Part shown: piece after piece, positions 18,892 to 27,746 of the stretch
Layout of the letters: every line of letters starts with the position of its first letter
Position numbering within the stretch: the stretch's first letter is position 1
Assembly: GCA_938009275.1 (NCBI GenBank)
Contig: CALLHY010000011.1
Span: 1 to 64,000, forward strand
DNA: 64,000 bases
Reading direction: 5' to 3'
Source: an uncultured bacterium
GTDB taxonomy: Bacteria > Cloacimonadota > Cloacimonadia > Cloacimonadales > Cloacimonadaceae
The notes under the pieces: model-generated
The model's input: only the letters and a program-made list of their open reading frames with translations
What the model was told of the DNA's origin: nothing
Databases searched by the model: none
Translations under genes and position numbers: made by a program

Positions 18892-20016
18892 CTATTCCCC
18901 AGAGTATTGGCGAATCATTTCCGCCACAAACAAGGCACCTTTGTGAAGCTGTTCAATATAGATGTCTTCAGCTACGGTATGCACGCGATTCATGCCTGTG
19001 CCCACAATAATCATGGGAATACCGGCGGCATTGAAGATATTGGCATCGCTGCCGCCACCACCCTTGCCGGTTGTGAAGGGGATGTCCAGTTGTCTTAGTG
19101 CGTTTTGGGCAAGCTTTACCACCGGAGCGTCTTCAGTTATAGCAAAGGCATCATACTCGGTTTCCATTTTAAAGCTGAAATCAGCCTTGCCAATCTCGTT
19201 GTCGTACTTTGCTATGGTTCGCTCCACTGCATGCCTGATGTCCTCACAAACCTGTTTTAGCTTGTTTGAGTTGTGGCTGCGCGCTTCACCTTTTAGAATT
19301 ACTTGATTGGGAACAATATTGGTAGCAGAACCACCGATTATTTTACCCACATTGCAGGTGGTCTCGAAGTCAATTCTGCCCATAGGCATGGCACAAATAG
19401 CTTCTGAGGCTATACGGATGGCGTTCAAACCTTTTTCGGGCTCCACACCAGCATGTGCCTCTTTGCCGTAGATAGTGATGATGAATGAGTTTTGTGACGG
19501 TGCGCCTACCACCAGTTCGCCAACCTGATGTGCATCGAGGGCATATCCAAAGGCAGACTGCAGTTTTCCTTTGTTAAAGCACTTAGCGCCAATCAGCCCA
19601 ATTTCTTCGGAGACGGTGAATAGTACTTCAATGGGGGCATGGTCGATGCCGGATTCCACGATGCGTTTTACTGCAATCATGATCTCGGCTATACCAGACT
19701 TGTCGTCACCACCCAAAATTGTTGTTCCATCGGTAAAGATGCGCCCGTTTTCCACCTTGGTTTTTATGCCATTACCGGGAGTGACCGTATCCATATGAGC
19801 ACAGAATAGAATAGGCTTTTTGTCAATCTTACCCGGGATGTAGGCATAAAGATTTCCGGCATTACCATCGCTATGTTTGTGGCAGTTGTCCTCTTCCACA
19901 ATAGCACCAAGCTCTTCCAAATCCAGTTTTAGCACATCAGCCATAGAGCGTTCGTTTTTAGACTCGCTGTCAATCGCAACCAAGCGAAGAAAATAGCTTA
20001 CAATGTCGTCTTGCAT
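18892..20016 (-). CDS. M20 family peptidase, PepT-like
   Basis: 374 residues. It resembles tripeptide aminopeptidase T and related M20 metallopeptidases. Visible parts are FCAHMDTVTPG (metal-binding His and following Asp), TTILGGDDKSG (bridging Asp), FTVSEEIGLIGA (catalytic Glu pair) and, near the C-terminus, GGGGSDANIFNAAGIPMI and NRVHTVAEDIYI with the last metal ligand. It is cytosolic and would trim small peptides to amino acids. It is probably the first gene of the operon leading into dapB-dapF. Exact substrate preference (PepT or PepD-like) cannot be fixed. Confidence 0.88.
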   Translation of the reverse strand: MQDDIVSYFLRLVAIDSESKNERSMADVLKLDLEELGAIVEEDNCHKHSDGNAGNLYAYIPGKIDKKPILFCAHMDTVTPGNGIKTKVENGRIFTDGTTILGGDDKSGIAEIMIAVKRIVESGIDHAPIEVLFTVSEEIGLIGAKCFNKGKLQSAFGYALDAHQVGELVVGAPSQNSFIITIYGKEAHAGVEPEKGLNAIRIASEAICAMPMGRIDFETTCNVGKIIGGSATNIVPNQVILKGEARSHNSNKLKQVCEDIRHAVERTIAKYDNEIGKADFSFKMETEYDAFAITEDAPVVKLAQNALRQLDIPFTTGKGGGGSDANIFNAAGIPMIIVGTGMNRVHTVAEDIYIEQLHKGALFVAEMIRQYSGE

Positions 20017-20156
20017 TCCTTTACCCCTTGTTTATAGCTTTTGCGCAACATCCCACACCTGCTTTATTTTGTCAATTTATTATCATGAATATGCTACACT
20101 TCATGCAAAAGCCGTCCAAAATAGCCGTAATCTTAGCTTGGAATGGGACAAACTTA

Positions 20157-20185
20157 TTGACAGGATTATGGCATTTCGATAATTT
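20157..20185 (+). promoter_or_regulatory. Candidate sigma-70-type promoter for the HisRS-like gene
   Basis: TTGACA at 20157-20162, a 17-base spacer, and TAATTT at 20180-20185. This leaves a leader of roughly 20 bases before the ATG at 20213. It is the best matching promoter I found in the window and lies in the 196-base gap between divergent transcription units. Confidence 0.65.
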
Positions 20186-20212
20186 AACTTAAAGAACATA
20201 TTGGGAGCTTTA

Positions 20213-21496
20213 ATGACGCAAGAGCTTGGTCGCTTTCACGAATTCATGCCCGATAAGGTGTGGAAATGGAAGATACTGGAAGAAAAGATGGAGCGTATTC
20301 TGTCTTTGCACGACTATCAGGAGATTCGCCTGTCGGTATTGCAAGATTACCAGGTGTTACACACCGGAATCACCGCGCTAATGCAAGGAGCTGAGGCAGA
20401 TCATGCAGTGGAGTCTGTACTTTCCATCACATCTCCCGACAGCAATCTAAGCCTGTTGAGCCTGCGTCCCGAAGGCACCATTAGCGTATTGCACCATACC
20501 GCAAGAATCATAAATCCCGGTGAAGTGCACCGTTTTTACTATTCTGGTCCTATGTTTCGCAAGGCAGAGGCCTTGAAACAGATGGAGTTTTACCAGTTAG
20601 GCGTGGAGCTATTGGGCAGTGAAAGCATCCTTTCCGAAAATGAGGTGATTGGCCTGGGCATGAAGATATGTCACGAGCTGGGGCTGAGTGATGTGCGACT
20701 GGATATGAATTCTTATGGCTGCATGCAGTGCCGTGATGCCTTCTTTGCAGACTTGCGTAAGTTTTTGGAAGACAACAAAGATAAGTTCTGCGGAGAGTGT
20801 TACCGCGAACTGTTTTCCAATCCCTTTAGTGAAACCAACTGCAAAGACGAAACATGCCTGCATTCACTGCAGAGCGGCCCTCAGATTGGGTCGTATTTGT
20901 GCAGCAAGTGCAAAGAGAACTTTAACCGAGTAAAAAAGATACAGGCAAACCTCGGCAACAAGTACAAAGTTAACCCGCATCTATACAAGAACTTCGCCTA
21001 TTACAACGAAACTGTTTTCGACTTCGTTGCAAGCCACGAAGGTAAAGACGTAGTTATTGGCGGTGGCGGCCGCTACGATTACCTTTCTGCCCAGATTACT
21101 GGCAAGAAGATACCTGCTGTTGGCTTTTACCTTAATCTGGACATAGTATTTGATATCCTGGAAGCAAGAGGAACCTTCCGCAAGACAATGGATAGCTTTA
21201 AAGTGTATCTCTGTTCCGAAAGTGATAATCAGGAAATGATGACCCTGCAAATAGCCCAGGAACTTCATGCTCAAGGGATCAAAACTATTCTCTCGCCTGA
21301 GATTAGCAACTTGAATACAGAGATTAACAAAGCTACCGCCAAAGGCTGCCCCGTTATGCTCATCCTGCGCGAAGACAATATTCGCGAAGGCAAGGTTCTG
21401 CTTCGCAACCTGCAAAAAGAGCATCAGGATTATGTATCACTTAAAGACACTCTTCCGGCTATCCTGCTGGCAAGAAAAGCGTTGAATCAAGAATAG
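20213..21496 (+). CDS. Histidyl-tRNA synthetase-like protein (HisS/HisZ family) with altered catalytic motifs
   Basis: 427 residues from the ATG at 20213 (GGGAG five bases upstream). The class II fold is clear: LRPEGTISVL (84-93), motif 2-like YYSGPMFRKAEALKQMEF (109-126, with R116), and a Cys-rich insert with C170/C173, C193/C196, C210/C215 and C230/C233, as in zinc-binding versions of bacterial HisRS. GGGGRYDYL and a C-terminal anticodon-binding-like domain (about 328-420) follow. Two expected features are missing. The HisRS signature [LV]RGLDYY appears as LYKNFAYY (257-264), so the catalytic Arg is Lys and the Asp is Ala. Motif 3 GLERL appears as NLDIV (308-312), with no Arg. Either it is a divergent HisRS or a HisZ-like regulatory or other paralogue. 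No hisG is adjacent. Confidence 0.75.
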   Translation: MTQELGRFHEFMPDKVWKWKILEEKMERILSLHDYQEIRLSVLQDYQVLHTGITALMQGAEADHAVESVLSITSPDSNLSLLSLRPEGTISVLHHTARIINPGEVHRFYYSGPMFRKAEALKQMEFYQLGVELLGSESILSENEVIGLGMKICHELGLSDVRLDMNSYGCMQCRDAFFADLRKFLEDNKDKFCGECYRELFSNPFSETNCKDETCLHSLQSGPQIGSYLCSKCKENFNRVKKIQANLGNKYKVNPHLYKNFAYYNETVFDFVASHEGKDVVIGGGGRYDYLSAQITGKKIPAVGFYLNLDIVFDILEARGTFRKTMDSFKVYLCSESDNQEMMTLQIAQELHAQGIKTILSPEISNLNTEINKATAKGCPVMLILREDNIREGKVLLRNLQKEHQDYVSLKDTLPAILLARKALNQE

Positions 21497-21518
21497 CAAC
21501 ACATAATAAGGAGAAATC

Positions 21519-21890
21519 ATGCAATCTGTAATGACTCATCGTGCCCCCGCTGCAATTGGGCCTTATTCTCAAGCCATTATGAAGAACAACACTCTGTTTA
21601 TCAGCGGTCAGCTTGGTATCGATCCCAACACATCTACCATGCCAGAAGGTTTTGAAGAACAGGCAAATCTCGTGTTCAGCAATATAAAAGCAATTCTGGA
21701 CGCAGCCGGCATGGGCATGACACACATCGTTAAGGTAACAGTGTTTTTAAAGGACATGAATCACTTTGCCCAACTGAACGAAATCTATGCGCGCAACTTC
21801 AGTGCTCCCTATCCTGCGCGTGAAGCGGTGCAGGTAGCACGATTGCCCAAAGATGGCTTGGTTGAGATTTCCGTGATAGCCATGAGATAG
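21519..21890 (+). CDS. ridA: RidA/YjgF/Rid family deaminase
   Basis: 123 residues, full length for the family. The trimeric enzyme hydrolyses reactive enamine/imine intermediates released by PLP enzymes such as threonine dehydratase. Motifs: APAAIGPYSQAI at the N-terminus, FISGQLGIDP, IVKVTVFLKDMNHF, and YPAREAVQVARLPKDGLVEI with the conserved Arg that binds the substrate carboxylate. AAGGAG precedes the ATG at a good distance. It is the second gene in the run from 20213 and ends two bases before the cobalamin adenosyltransferase. Amino-acid catabolism in this organism would make such detoxification useful. Confidence 0.93.
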   Translation: MQSVMTHRAPAAIGPYSQAIMKNNTLFISGQLGIDPNTSTMPEGFEEQANLVFSNIKAILDAAGMGMTHIVKVTVFLKDMNHFAQLNEIYARNFSAPYPAREAVQVARLPKDGLVEISVIAMR

Positions 21891-21892
21891 AG

Positions 21893-22435
21893 ATGAGCAT
21901 CACCACCAAAGGCGGAGACAAAGGCCAAACCTCTCTATATTCCGGAGAACGGGTATGGAAAGACGATTTACGCGTGGATGCCTATGGCACTCTTGATGAA
22001 CTGGACGCAAACATTGGCGTAAGCAAGCATTATGTAGATAACCCAAAGCTTAAAGAACTGCTGATAGCTGTTCAGAACAAGCTTTATAGGGCAATGGGAC
22101 AGCTTGCCACCCTGGACGGTTCTTACCCCTATCCCATGTGCGCTAAAGATGTAGATGATATTACCGACACCATTCACCACTATGAGGAAATTGTGCAGAT
22201 TAGCGGCTTTGTGGTTCCCGGCTCATGCCTGGCATCAGCCAAACTGGATGTATGCCGCACGATTGCCCGCAGAGCAGAGAGGCGAGTGATAGCCCTGTCG
22301 CATGTTGCACCGGTTGCTCCCGAGCTTTTGGGCTATGTAAACCGCCTATCCGACTTTTTCTTTATCTTGGCACGCTTCGTGGAACATGAACTCGGCGTGC
22401 TAACCTATAAAAGCAAACCTGAAGGAGGTTGCTGA
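21893..22435 (+). CDS. ATP:cob(I)alamin adenosyltransferase, PduO type
   Basis: 180 residues. It transfers the adenosyl group from ATP to cob(I)alamin, giving coenzyme B12. The PduO/MMAB motifs are present: TTKGGDKGQTSLYSG (ATP loop) at the N-terminus, AYGTLDELDANIG near residue 31, CRTIARRAERRVIAL near residue 122, and VNRLSDFFFILARF near the C-terminus. The adenosylated cofactor would serve methylmalonyl-CoA mutase or amino-acid aminomutases, which fits the biotin carboxyltransferase cluster at 41-45 kb. It follows ridA by two bases and is probably in the same transcript. Confidence 0.93.
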   Translation: MSITTKGGDKGQTSLYSGERVWKDDLRVDAYGTLDELDANIGVSKHYVDNPKLKELLIAVQNKLYRAMGQLATLDGSYPYPMCAKDVDDITDTIHHYEEIVQISGFVVPGSCLASAKLDVCRTIARRAERRVIALSHVAPVAPELLGYVNRLSDFFFILARFVEHELGVLTYKSKPEGGC

Positions 22436-22459
22436 AACGCAACCATATTGGAGAACAGA

Positions 22460-23209
22460 ATGTATAAGATTGTATTGATTCGCCACGGCGAAAGCATTTG
22501 GAATAAAGAGAATCTATTTACCGGTTGGACTGATGTAGACTTGTCTGAAAAAGGCTTGCAAGAAGCTCATGCCGCTGGCAAAAGACTAAAAGAAGAAGGC
22601 TTTGTATTCGATGAAGCATGGACCTCCGTGCTAAGGCGTGCCATTCGCACACTGTGGATTAGCCTGGATGAAATGGAACTGATGTACACACCGGTGCATC
22701 ACGACTGGCGGCTAAATGAACGCCACTACGGTGCTTTGCAGGGGCTGAATAAGGCAGAAACGGCTGCCAAGTATGGCGAAGATCAGGTAAAGATATGGCG
22801 CCGCAGCTTCGACACCCCGCCTCCCGCACTGGAAACCACAGACCCACGCTACCCCGGCTTTGACCCCCGTTATGCGCATCTGAGTGCCGAGCAACTGCCG
22901 CTGTGTGAATCGCTAAAAGACACCTGCGCCAGAACTATGCCCTTTTGGAATGAAGTGATATTGCCGCGACTGGCTGCCGGACGCAGAATGATTGTGTCTG
23001 CTCACGGCAATAGCTTGCGTGCCATAGTAAAAAACCTTAATGGCATTAGCGATGAAGACATAGTAAACCTGAACATCCCCACGGGTATTCCTCTCGTGTA
23101 TGAGTTTAATGCTCAGCTTCAACCCGTCAACAATTTCTACCTTGCCGATGCAGAAGCAGTTGCCGCCGCCCAGGCAGCCGTGGCAAACCAAGCGAAGGCA
23201 AAGGCTTAG
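22460..23209 (+). CDS. gpmA: 2,3-bisphosphoglycerate-dependent phosphoglycerate mutase
   Basis: 249 residues from the ATG at 22460, which has GGAG six bases upstream; a TTG at 22448 gives a longer reading but lies within the ribosome-site region. It interconverts 3- and 2-phosphoglycerate in glycolysis. IRHGESIWNKENLFTGW carries the phospho-accepting His9. RRAIRT, NERHYGALQGLNK and SAHGNSLRAIVK (second active-site His) are all present. Length matches E. coli GpmA. The C-terminus ends in an Ala-rich tail. It follows the adenosyltransferase by 24 bases. Confidence 0.95.
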   Translation: MYKIVLIRHGESIWNKENLFTGWTDVDLSEKGLQEAHAAGKRLKEEGFVFDEAWTSVLRRAIRTLWISLDEMELMYTPVHHDWRLNERHYGALQGLNKAETAAKYGEDQVKIWRRSFDTPPPALETTDPRYPGFDPRYAHLSAEQLPLCESLKDTCARTMPFWNEVILPRLAAGRRMIVSAHGNSLRAIVKNLNGISDEDIVNLNIPTGIPLVYEFNAQLQPVNNFYLADAEAVAAAQAAVANQAKAKA

Positions 23210-23284
23210 GCGAAGAATATCATATTTAGCTTGACTAATAGCAAGCAAAAATCAGAATAGCGCAAAACACTAAGGAGACACACC

Positions 23285-23455
23285 ATGGCAGTAAAGATTG
23301 ATAAAGAAGCCTGCATTGGCTGCGGCGCATGCGTTGATGTATGCCCTGTAAACGCCCTGAGCATGGTTGATGGAAAAGCAGAATGTGATGAAAGCACTTG
23401 CATCGATTGCGGTGCATGCATCGCCACATGCCCAGTCCAAGCCATTTCCGAGTAA
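23285..23455 (+). CDS. Small 2[4Fe-4S] ferredoxin
   Basis: 56 residues from ATG 23285 to TAA 23455, with AAGGAG eight bases before the start. It has two classical cluster motifs: C10-x2-C13-x2-C16-x3-C20-P and C39-x2-C42-x2-C45-x3-C49-P. This is the clostridial-type ferredoxin used as low-potential electron carrier by pyruvate and 2-oxoacid:ferredoxin oxidoreductases and hydrogenases in anaerobes. An extra cysteine, C34, lies between the motifs. A TTGACT (23231-23236) with AGAATA 17 bases later could be its own promoter, but the match is weak. Confidence 0.95.
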   Translation: MAVKIDKEACIGCGACVDVCPVNALSMVDGKAECDESTCIDCGACIATCPVQAISE

Positions 23456-23552
23456 GCAAAACCCAATACCCAAGTTTATGATGGGAGGGGAGCACTGCGC
23501 TTCCGCTTCCATCTTTTTTTTGCCTATTAAACCCACAAGAAAGAGGTGAATC

Positions 23553-26144
23553 ATGAATAAATTATGTTTAGTTTCTATGTTATTACTGGTCCTGGGTGGC
23601 TTATCTGCCATACAGGTAAGCGGTAATCAATCTGGCATCTGGGATTCAGCAAACAATCCCTACCAAGTGGTTGGTAATGTAACAGTGCCAGCAGGTGAAG
23701 TGCTTACGATTCAAAGTGGTGTTGTAGTAGAAATAATGGGTGCTTACCAGATTACCATCGCCGGCAACATGCATGCCGAAGGCACAGAAAGTGATAGCAT
23801 TCGCTTTATAAACATGCAGACACCTGTTACAACCCTATGGCCAGGCCTGCGCTTTGAAAACGAAAGCTTCTCCAGCACATTGAACCATGTATATATAGAG
23901 TATGCCACTTACGGCATCCGCTGTATGAATTCTCCGTTAACAGTTACCAATTCACGCATAAACCGTTGCCAAAAAGGCATGGAGCTTTATGGCATCGGGG
24001 TAAGTAATCCTGCCAGTGTATTGGTGGACAGATGTATAGTAGAGAACTGCATCCAAAATGGAATCCTCATATCTCAAAACAGCAATGCGGTAATCTCTTT
24101 TAACGAAATCCGCGGCAATGGCACCGGAACCCAGTTCTATGCCGCCATCCAGCTCAGCAACCAATCCACCAACGGCAGCAACAACCCCCACATTGAGAAC
24201 AACAACATTCATCATAACCATAAGCAAGGCATCTCAGCTTGGGACTTGGTGGGCGCAAACGCGATAAACCCGCAAATACTGAACAACATGATAAAGTATA
24301 ACTACACAGGTGTGTATTTCCTAAATGCCTCTGGCTACGTTGCCGACAACGAGATTTGCCACAACTTCATTCCCGGAGATATGAACTCCGGCGCAGGAGT
24401 AATGGTATCGGGAGCAACCTCAGAGCCATACTTTGAGCGCAACCTGATCTCTGGCAACTACACAGGCTTTTACATTACCAACAACGCCCGGCCAGTGCTT
24501 GGTGATATGAGCATATATCACTCATGGGCACAGGGCGAGAACATAATATCCGGAAACATTGACGCCAATGGCGACCTTCATTCCATTTTCTGCGCCCAAT
24601 ACCCCAATGCTGCCAATATTATAAAAGCAGAAAACAATCTCTGGGGCGTTAATTCTGCCGAAGAAATAGCCTTTGGCATTCAGGACGGTAATGACCTTAG
24701 CACGCTGCCAATAGTCGACTTCGACCCCTTTATAGTAAACATAATGCCCACTTCCATTGTAGGTTCTTACCAGGAAATGGTACCCATGAACATTAGCAAT
24801 GTAAGGCTGGATTTGATTGCCGTTAACGGTGGTCACGTTCTCCAGAGCTTCCCACTGGAAAGCAGCCAAATTGACGTTACTGCACTTGTAGAGGAGCCTT
24901 TCTATGTCATGGTGGTAGCCGAGATACAGCCAGGTAATACCATGGTTTACGGTTTAGCGGGTGGCTTTATGACCCCCATAGAGTTTTATCCCAGTAGTTT
25001 TACCCCTGTAGATGTAGGAACCATCAGTGTCTCAGACACAGCCCCACCTCGCTATGAGATTGTTGGCCAACCCATCATTGAAGGAGAACTGACACTTCAC
25101 CCCCTTATGCATGGAATATCTGTGTATGGCTGGAACCACATGGATTTGGTTTATCCCGATGGCGATTTCTTAATCTTAAAAAGGAACATCCGCCGCACAT
25201 TGTCTGGGGAGATAACAACCGAACTACCTCCCAATACGGTATATAGGAAGTATCTGAATGTAAGCCCCGGAGACACCTGGGAACAGACAGAAGTGCATCC
25301 CATAACCGGGCAAATTCTGCCTAGCACCGTAAGAGTTGATAACTGTAAAATAGGCAGCTACATTGAAGAAAGCATTCTGCTAATTACCCGCCATAACCCG
25401 GAAGGCAATGTGGTGGATAAACAGATAATAGCAGTTTCCGGTAACTTATTTTTCAGGTACGCCGACCACTACGTGATATCCAAAGAAGTGTTTTCACATA
25501 TTGGTGCTGCTGACCCTCTTGCTCCTCATTCCGGCACCTCATTCTTATCCGTAGATACCGATCATGTGCCCAGTATATTGCTTTACAATCCCGATTTATA
25601 CTATAATAATCCTGAGCAGCCCCAAGTTAGGCTATATTGGCAAGCTCCGGGAACATTATTCCCCGCCTGGACAAACTACCGCATCTACCGCAATAATGAA
25701 CTGATTGCCACAATTCCCTTCTCCCAAAGTGAATATACGGATACTAACTGGGATGGCGCAGATGAAGCACTGTATTGGGTGGTTGCATGGGATGAGTTGC
25801 ATCAGCTTGAATCGGGACAAACCAATGATGTATTTATAGGTGCTACGGCTAATAATGACGAACTGCTTGCCCCGCTAAGTATTAGTTTATCACCCAATCC
25901 GGTGCGTTTCAGCCAGGGACAGCATCTGGAACTGAAGTTTAATAACCTGAACAACCGCTACGCTGAGATTGCCGTCTACAACGTAAAAGGGCAGATGGTG
26001 CATACTGCGCAGTTGCATAACAACCCCAGCTTCCGATGGAATGGCAAAGACAAGTCAGGCAATCGCTGCGCTTCCGGTATCTACTTTATGAAGGCAAATG
26101 TAAAAGGTGAGAGCCCGATTATTAGGAAGCTGGTAGTGTATTAG
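23553..26144 (+). CDS. Secreted beta-helix protein with C-terminal sorting domain
   Basis: 863 residues. Signal peptide (MNKLCLVSMLLLVLGGLSA), then a right-handed parallel beta-helix region (about 20-390) with rungs such as NSRINRCQKGMELYG, VENCIQNGILIS, FNEIRGNGT and NNNIHHNHKQGIS. The opening VPAGEVLTIQSGVVVEI is typical of this kind of surface protein. Beta-sandwich regions follow, including a fibronectin-like domain around 690-760. The last 80 residues are a sorting-like domain (SPNPVRFSQGQHLELKF, VYNVKGQMV, SGNRCASGIYFMK). Probably exported and anchored or released at the cell surface; the ligand or substrate is unknown. A terminator follows at 26174. Confidence 0.87.
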   Translation: MNKLCLVSMLLLVLGGLSAIQVSGNQSGIWDSANNPYQVVGNVTVPAGEVLTIQSGVVVEIMGAYQITIAGNMHAEGTESDSIRFINMQTPVTTLWPGLRFENESFSSTLNHVYIEYATYGIRCMNSPLTVTNSRINRCQKGMELYGIGVSNPASVLVDRCIVENCIQNGILISQNSNAVISFNEIRGNGTGTQFYAAIQLSNQSTNGSNNPHIENNNIHHNHKQGISAWDLVGANAINPQILNNMIKYNYTGVYFLNASGYVADNEICHNFIPGDMNSGAGVMVSGATSEPYFERNLISGNYTGFYITNNARPVLGDMSIYHSWAQGENIISGNIDANGDLHSIFCAQYPNAANIIKAENNLWGVNSAEEIAFGIQDGNDLSTLPIVDFDPFIVNIMPTSIVGSYQEMVPMNISNVRLDLIAVNGGHVLQSFPLESSQIDVTALVEEPFYVMVVAEIQPGNTMVYGLAGGFMTPIEFYPSSFTPVDVGTISVSDTAPPRYEIVGQPIIEGELTLHPLMHGISVYGWNHMDLVYPDGDFLILKRNIRRTLSGEITTELPPNTVYRKYLNVSPGDTWEQTEVHPITGQILPSTVRVDNCKIGSYIEESILLITRHNPEGNVVDKQIIAVSGNLFFRYADHYVISKEVFSHIGAADPLAPHSGTSFLSVDTDHVPSILLYNPDLYYNNPEQPQVRLYWQAPGTLFPAWTNYRIYRNNELIATIPFSQSEYTDTNWDGADEALYWVVAWDELHQLESGQTNDVFIGATANNDELLAPLSISLSPNPVRFSQGQHLELKFNNLNNRYAEIAVYNVKGQMVHTAQLHNNPSFRWNGKDKSGNRCASGIYFMKANVKGESPIIRKLVVY

Positions 26145-26173
26145 ACATAGGCTGTTAGCAGTCAGTATTTAAC

Positions 26174-26206
26174 ACAAAGCCCACCGTTAGCAGCGGTGGG
26201 TTTTGT
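26174..26206 (+). terminator. Terminator-like hairpin after the beta-helix gene
   Basis: ACAAAGCCCACCG pairs with CGGTGGGTTTTGT (one G-U pair) around a 7-base loop, with a T-run in the 3' arm. It starts about 30 bases after the stop codon. Confidence 0.85.
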
Positions 26207-26290
26207 CTAAGAGTGCTGGGGCGCCGGCGTTACAAAACTTTCGTGGTAAAAGTGTAATTCATGAACAGAAAAAGACCTGTTACCAGCTTT

Positions 26291-26359
26291 CTTCCCTGCT
26301 GCTTCCTTGCTGCTATCCTGTATCGAATACAGGATAGCAGCAAGGAAGCAGCAGGGAAG
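26291..26359. repeat. 69-bp perfect hairpin repeat, copy 3
   Basis: Arm 26291-26323, loop CGA, perfectly complementary arm 26327-26359. The arms are identical to those at 9335-9403; only the loop differs (GCG there). It lies between the terminator of the beta-helix gene and the acetate kinase gene, about 127 bases before the acetate kinase start. Confidence 0.95.
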
Positions 26360-26485
26360 AGCAAAGAAATTGCTTGCCATATTTTCGCAGGCAAAAAAGA
26401 ATGAAAGTCAATGGCAAATGGGTGAAGAGCACTTATATGGCTTATTGTCTTATATTGCCATAAACTAATATGGGGAAGTTTAGCG

Positions 26486-27712
26486 ATGAAGATACTGGTG
26501 ATTAACTGCGGCAGTTCATCTTTGAAATATGAGATATACAAAATGCCAGAACAGCAGAGCCTGGGCAAAGGCTTGATCGAGCGAATCGGCCAGTCCGAAG
26601 GCGTGATTTGCCAAACCTATAATGACCGGAGATATGAGAGAAGGCTAGCTATCCCCAATCATCGAATTGCCTTTGAGCAGATGATGCAAGCCCTATTAGA
26701 CAAAGACAATGGCATATTGAGCGACATAAATGAAATCTACGGCATCGGCCACAGGGTGGTGCACGGTGGCGAGCAATATTCTTCATCTGTGATAATAAGC
26801 AATGATGTGAAGCGAGCTATAGAGCTGAACTGTGAATTAGCTCCGCTACACAATCCCGCCAATCTAACTGGTATTGTGGAGGCTGAAGCCATCTTTGGTG
26901 ATGTTCCTCAGGTAGCAGTTTTTGACACCGCCTTCCATCAAACCCTGCCTCCTTCCGCCTATCTGTATGGAATCCCGCGGGAGTTTTATGAGAAGTATCG
27001 CATCCGCCGTTATGGCTTTCATGGCACCAGCCACCGCTATGTGGCAGGGATAGCCATGCAGATGATGAAGCGTAGCCCGGAGAATACGAACATCATCACC
27101 TGTCATTTGGGCAATGGAGCATCTATCACCGCCATACAGGCAGGAAGATCGATAGACACCTCCATGGGGTTTACTCCCCTGGAAGGGCTGATGATGGGCA
27201 CCCGTAGTGGTGATCTTGATCCCTCCATAATCTTCTATCTTGAAGAGCGGGGCTTTGATTTTCATGAATTGCATAACATACTAAACAAAAAAAGTGGACT
27301 GCTGGGTCTATCCGGCATCTCCAGTGACCTCCGTGATATCGAAGCCGCTGCCGAAGCGGGAAATCAAGACGCACAAGAAGCTCTGGAGACCTATGCCTAC
27401 CGCATTCGGCGTTACATTGGAGCCTATGTGGCAAATCTGATAAAAGTGGATATGATTGTGTTTACCGGCGGCATAGGACAATTTGGCGTAAACATGCGTA
27501 AGCGTATTTGCGGCCGCCTTGAGAACATTGGTATTCACATAAACCGTGAACTTAACGAGAAGGTGGGAGCAAATCCCGGCATTATCTCGCAGGACTACTC
27601 ACCTATATCCATTTTGGTAGTACCTACCAACGAAGAATTGCAAATAGCCATAGATGCCTTTGAACTTATATCTGGTGTTGACCTTTGCTCTGGCAATGCA
27701 GCTACCGGCTAA
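26486..27712 (+). CDS. ackA: Acetate kinase
   Basis: 408 residues, full length. It makes ATP and acetate from acetyl phosphate, the usual energy-yielding end step in anaerobic fermenters. The ASKHA-fold motifs are complete: NCGSSSLKY at the N-terminus, GHRVVHGG, FDTAFHQTLP, RRYGFHGTSHRYVA, CHLGNGASI, GLMMGTRSGDLDP and FTGGIGQF. No phosphotransacetylase gene lies next to it. It is preceded by the 69-bp hairpin and followed after 34 bases by a membrane-protein gene on the same strand. Confidence 0.96.
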   Translation: MKILVINCGSSSLKYEIYKMPEQQSLGKGLIERIGQSEGVICQTYNDRRYERRLAIPNHRIAFEQMMQALLDKDNGILSDINEIYGIGHRVVHGGEQYSSSVIISNDVKRAIELNCELAPLHNPANLTGIVEAEAIFGDVPQVAVFDTAFHQTLPPSAYLYGIPREFYEKYRIRRYGFHGTSHRYVAGIAMQMMKRSPENTNIITCHLGNGASITAIQAGRSIDTSMGFTPLEGLMMGTRSGDLDPSIIFYLEERGFDFHELHNILNKKSGLLGLSGISSDLRDIEAAAEAGNQDAQEALETYAYRIRRYIGAYVANLIKVDMIVFTGGIGQFGVNMRKRICGRLENIGIHINRELNEKVGANPGIISQDYSPISILVVPTNEELQIAIDAFELISGVDLCSGNAATG

Positions 27713-27746
27713 TAATGCTAAACCATTCTGGTAATAAGGAGTGATT

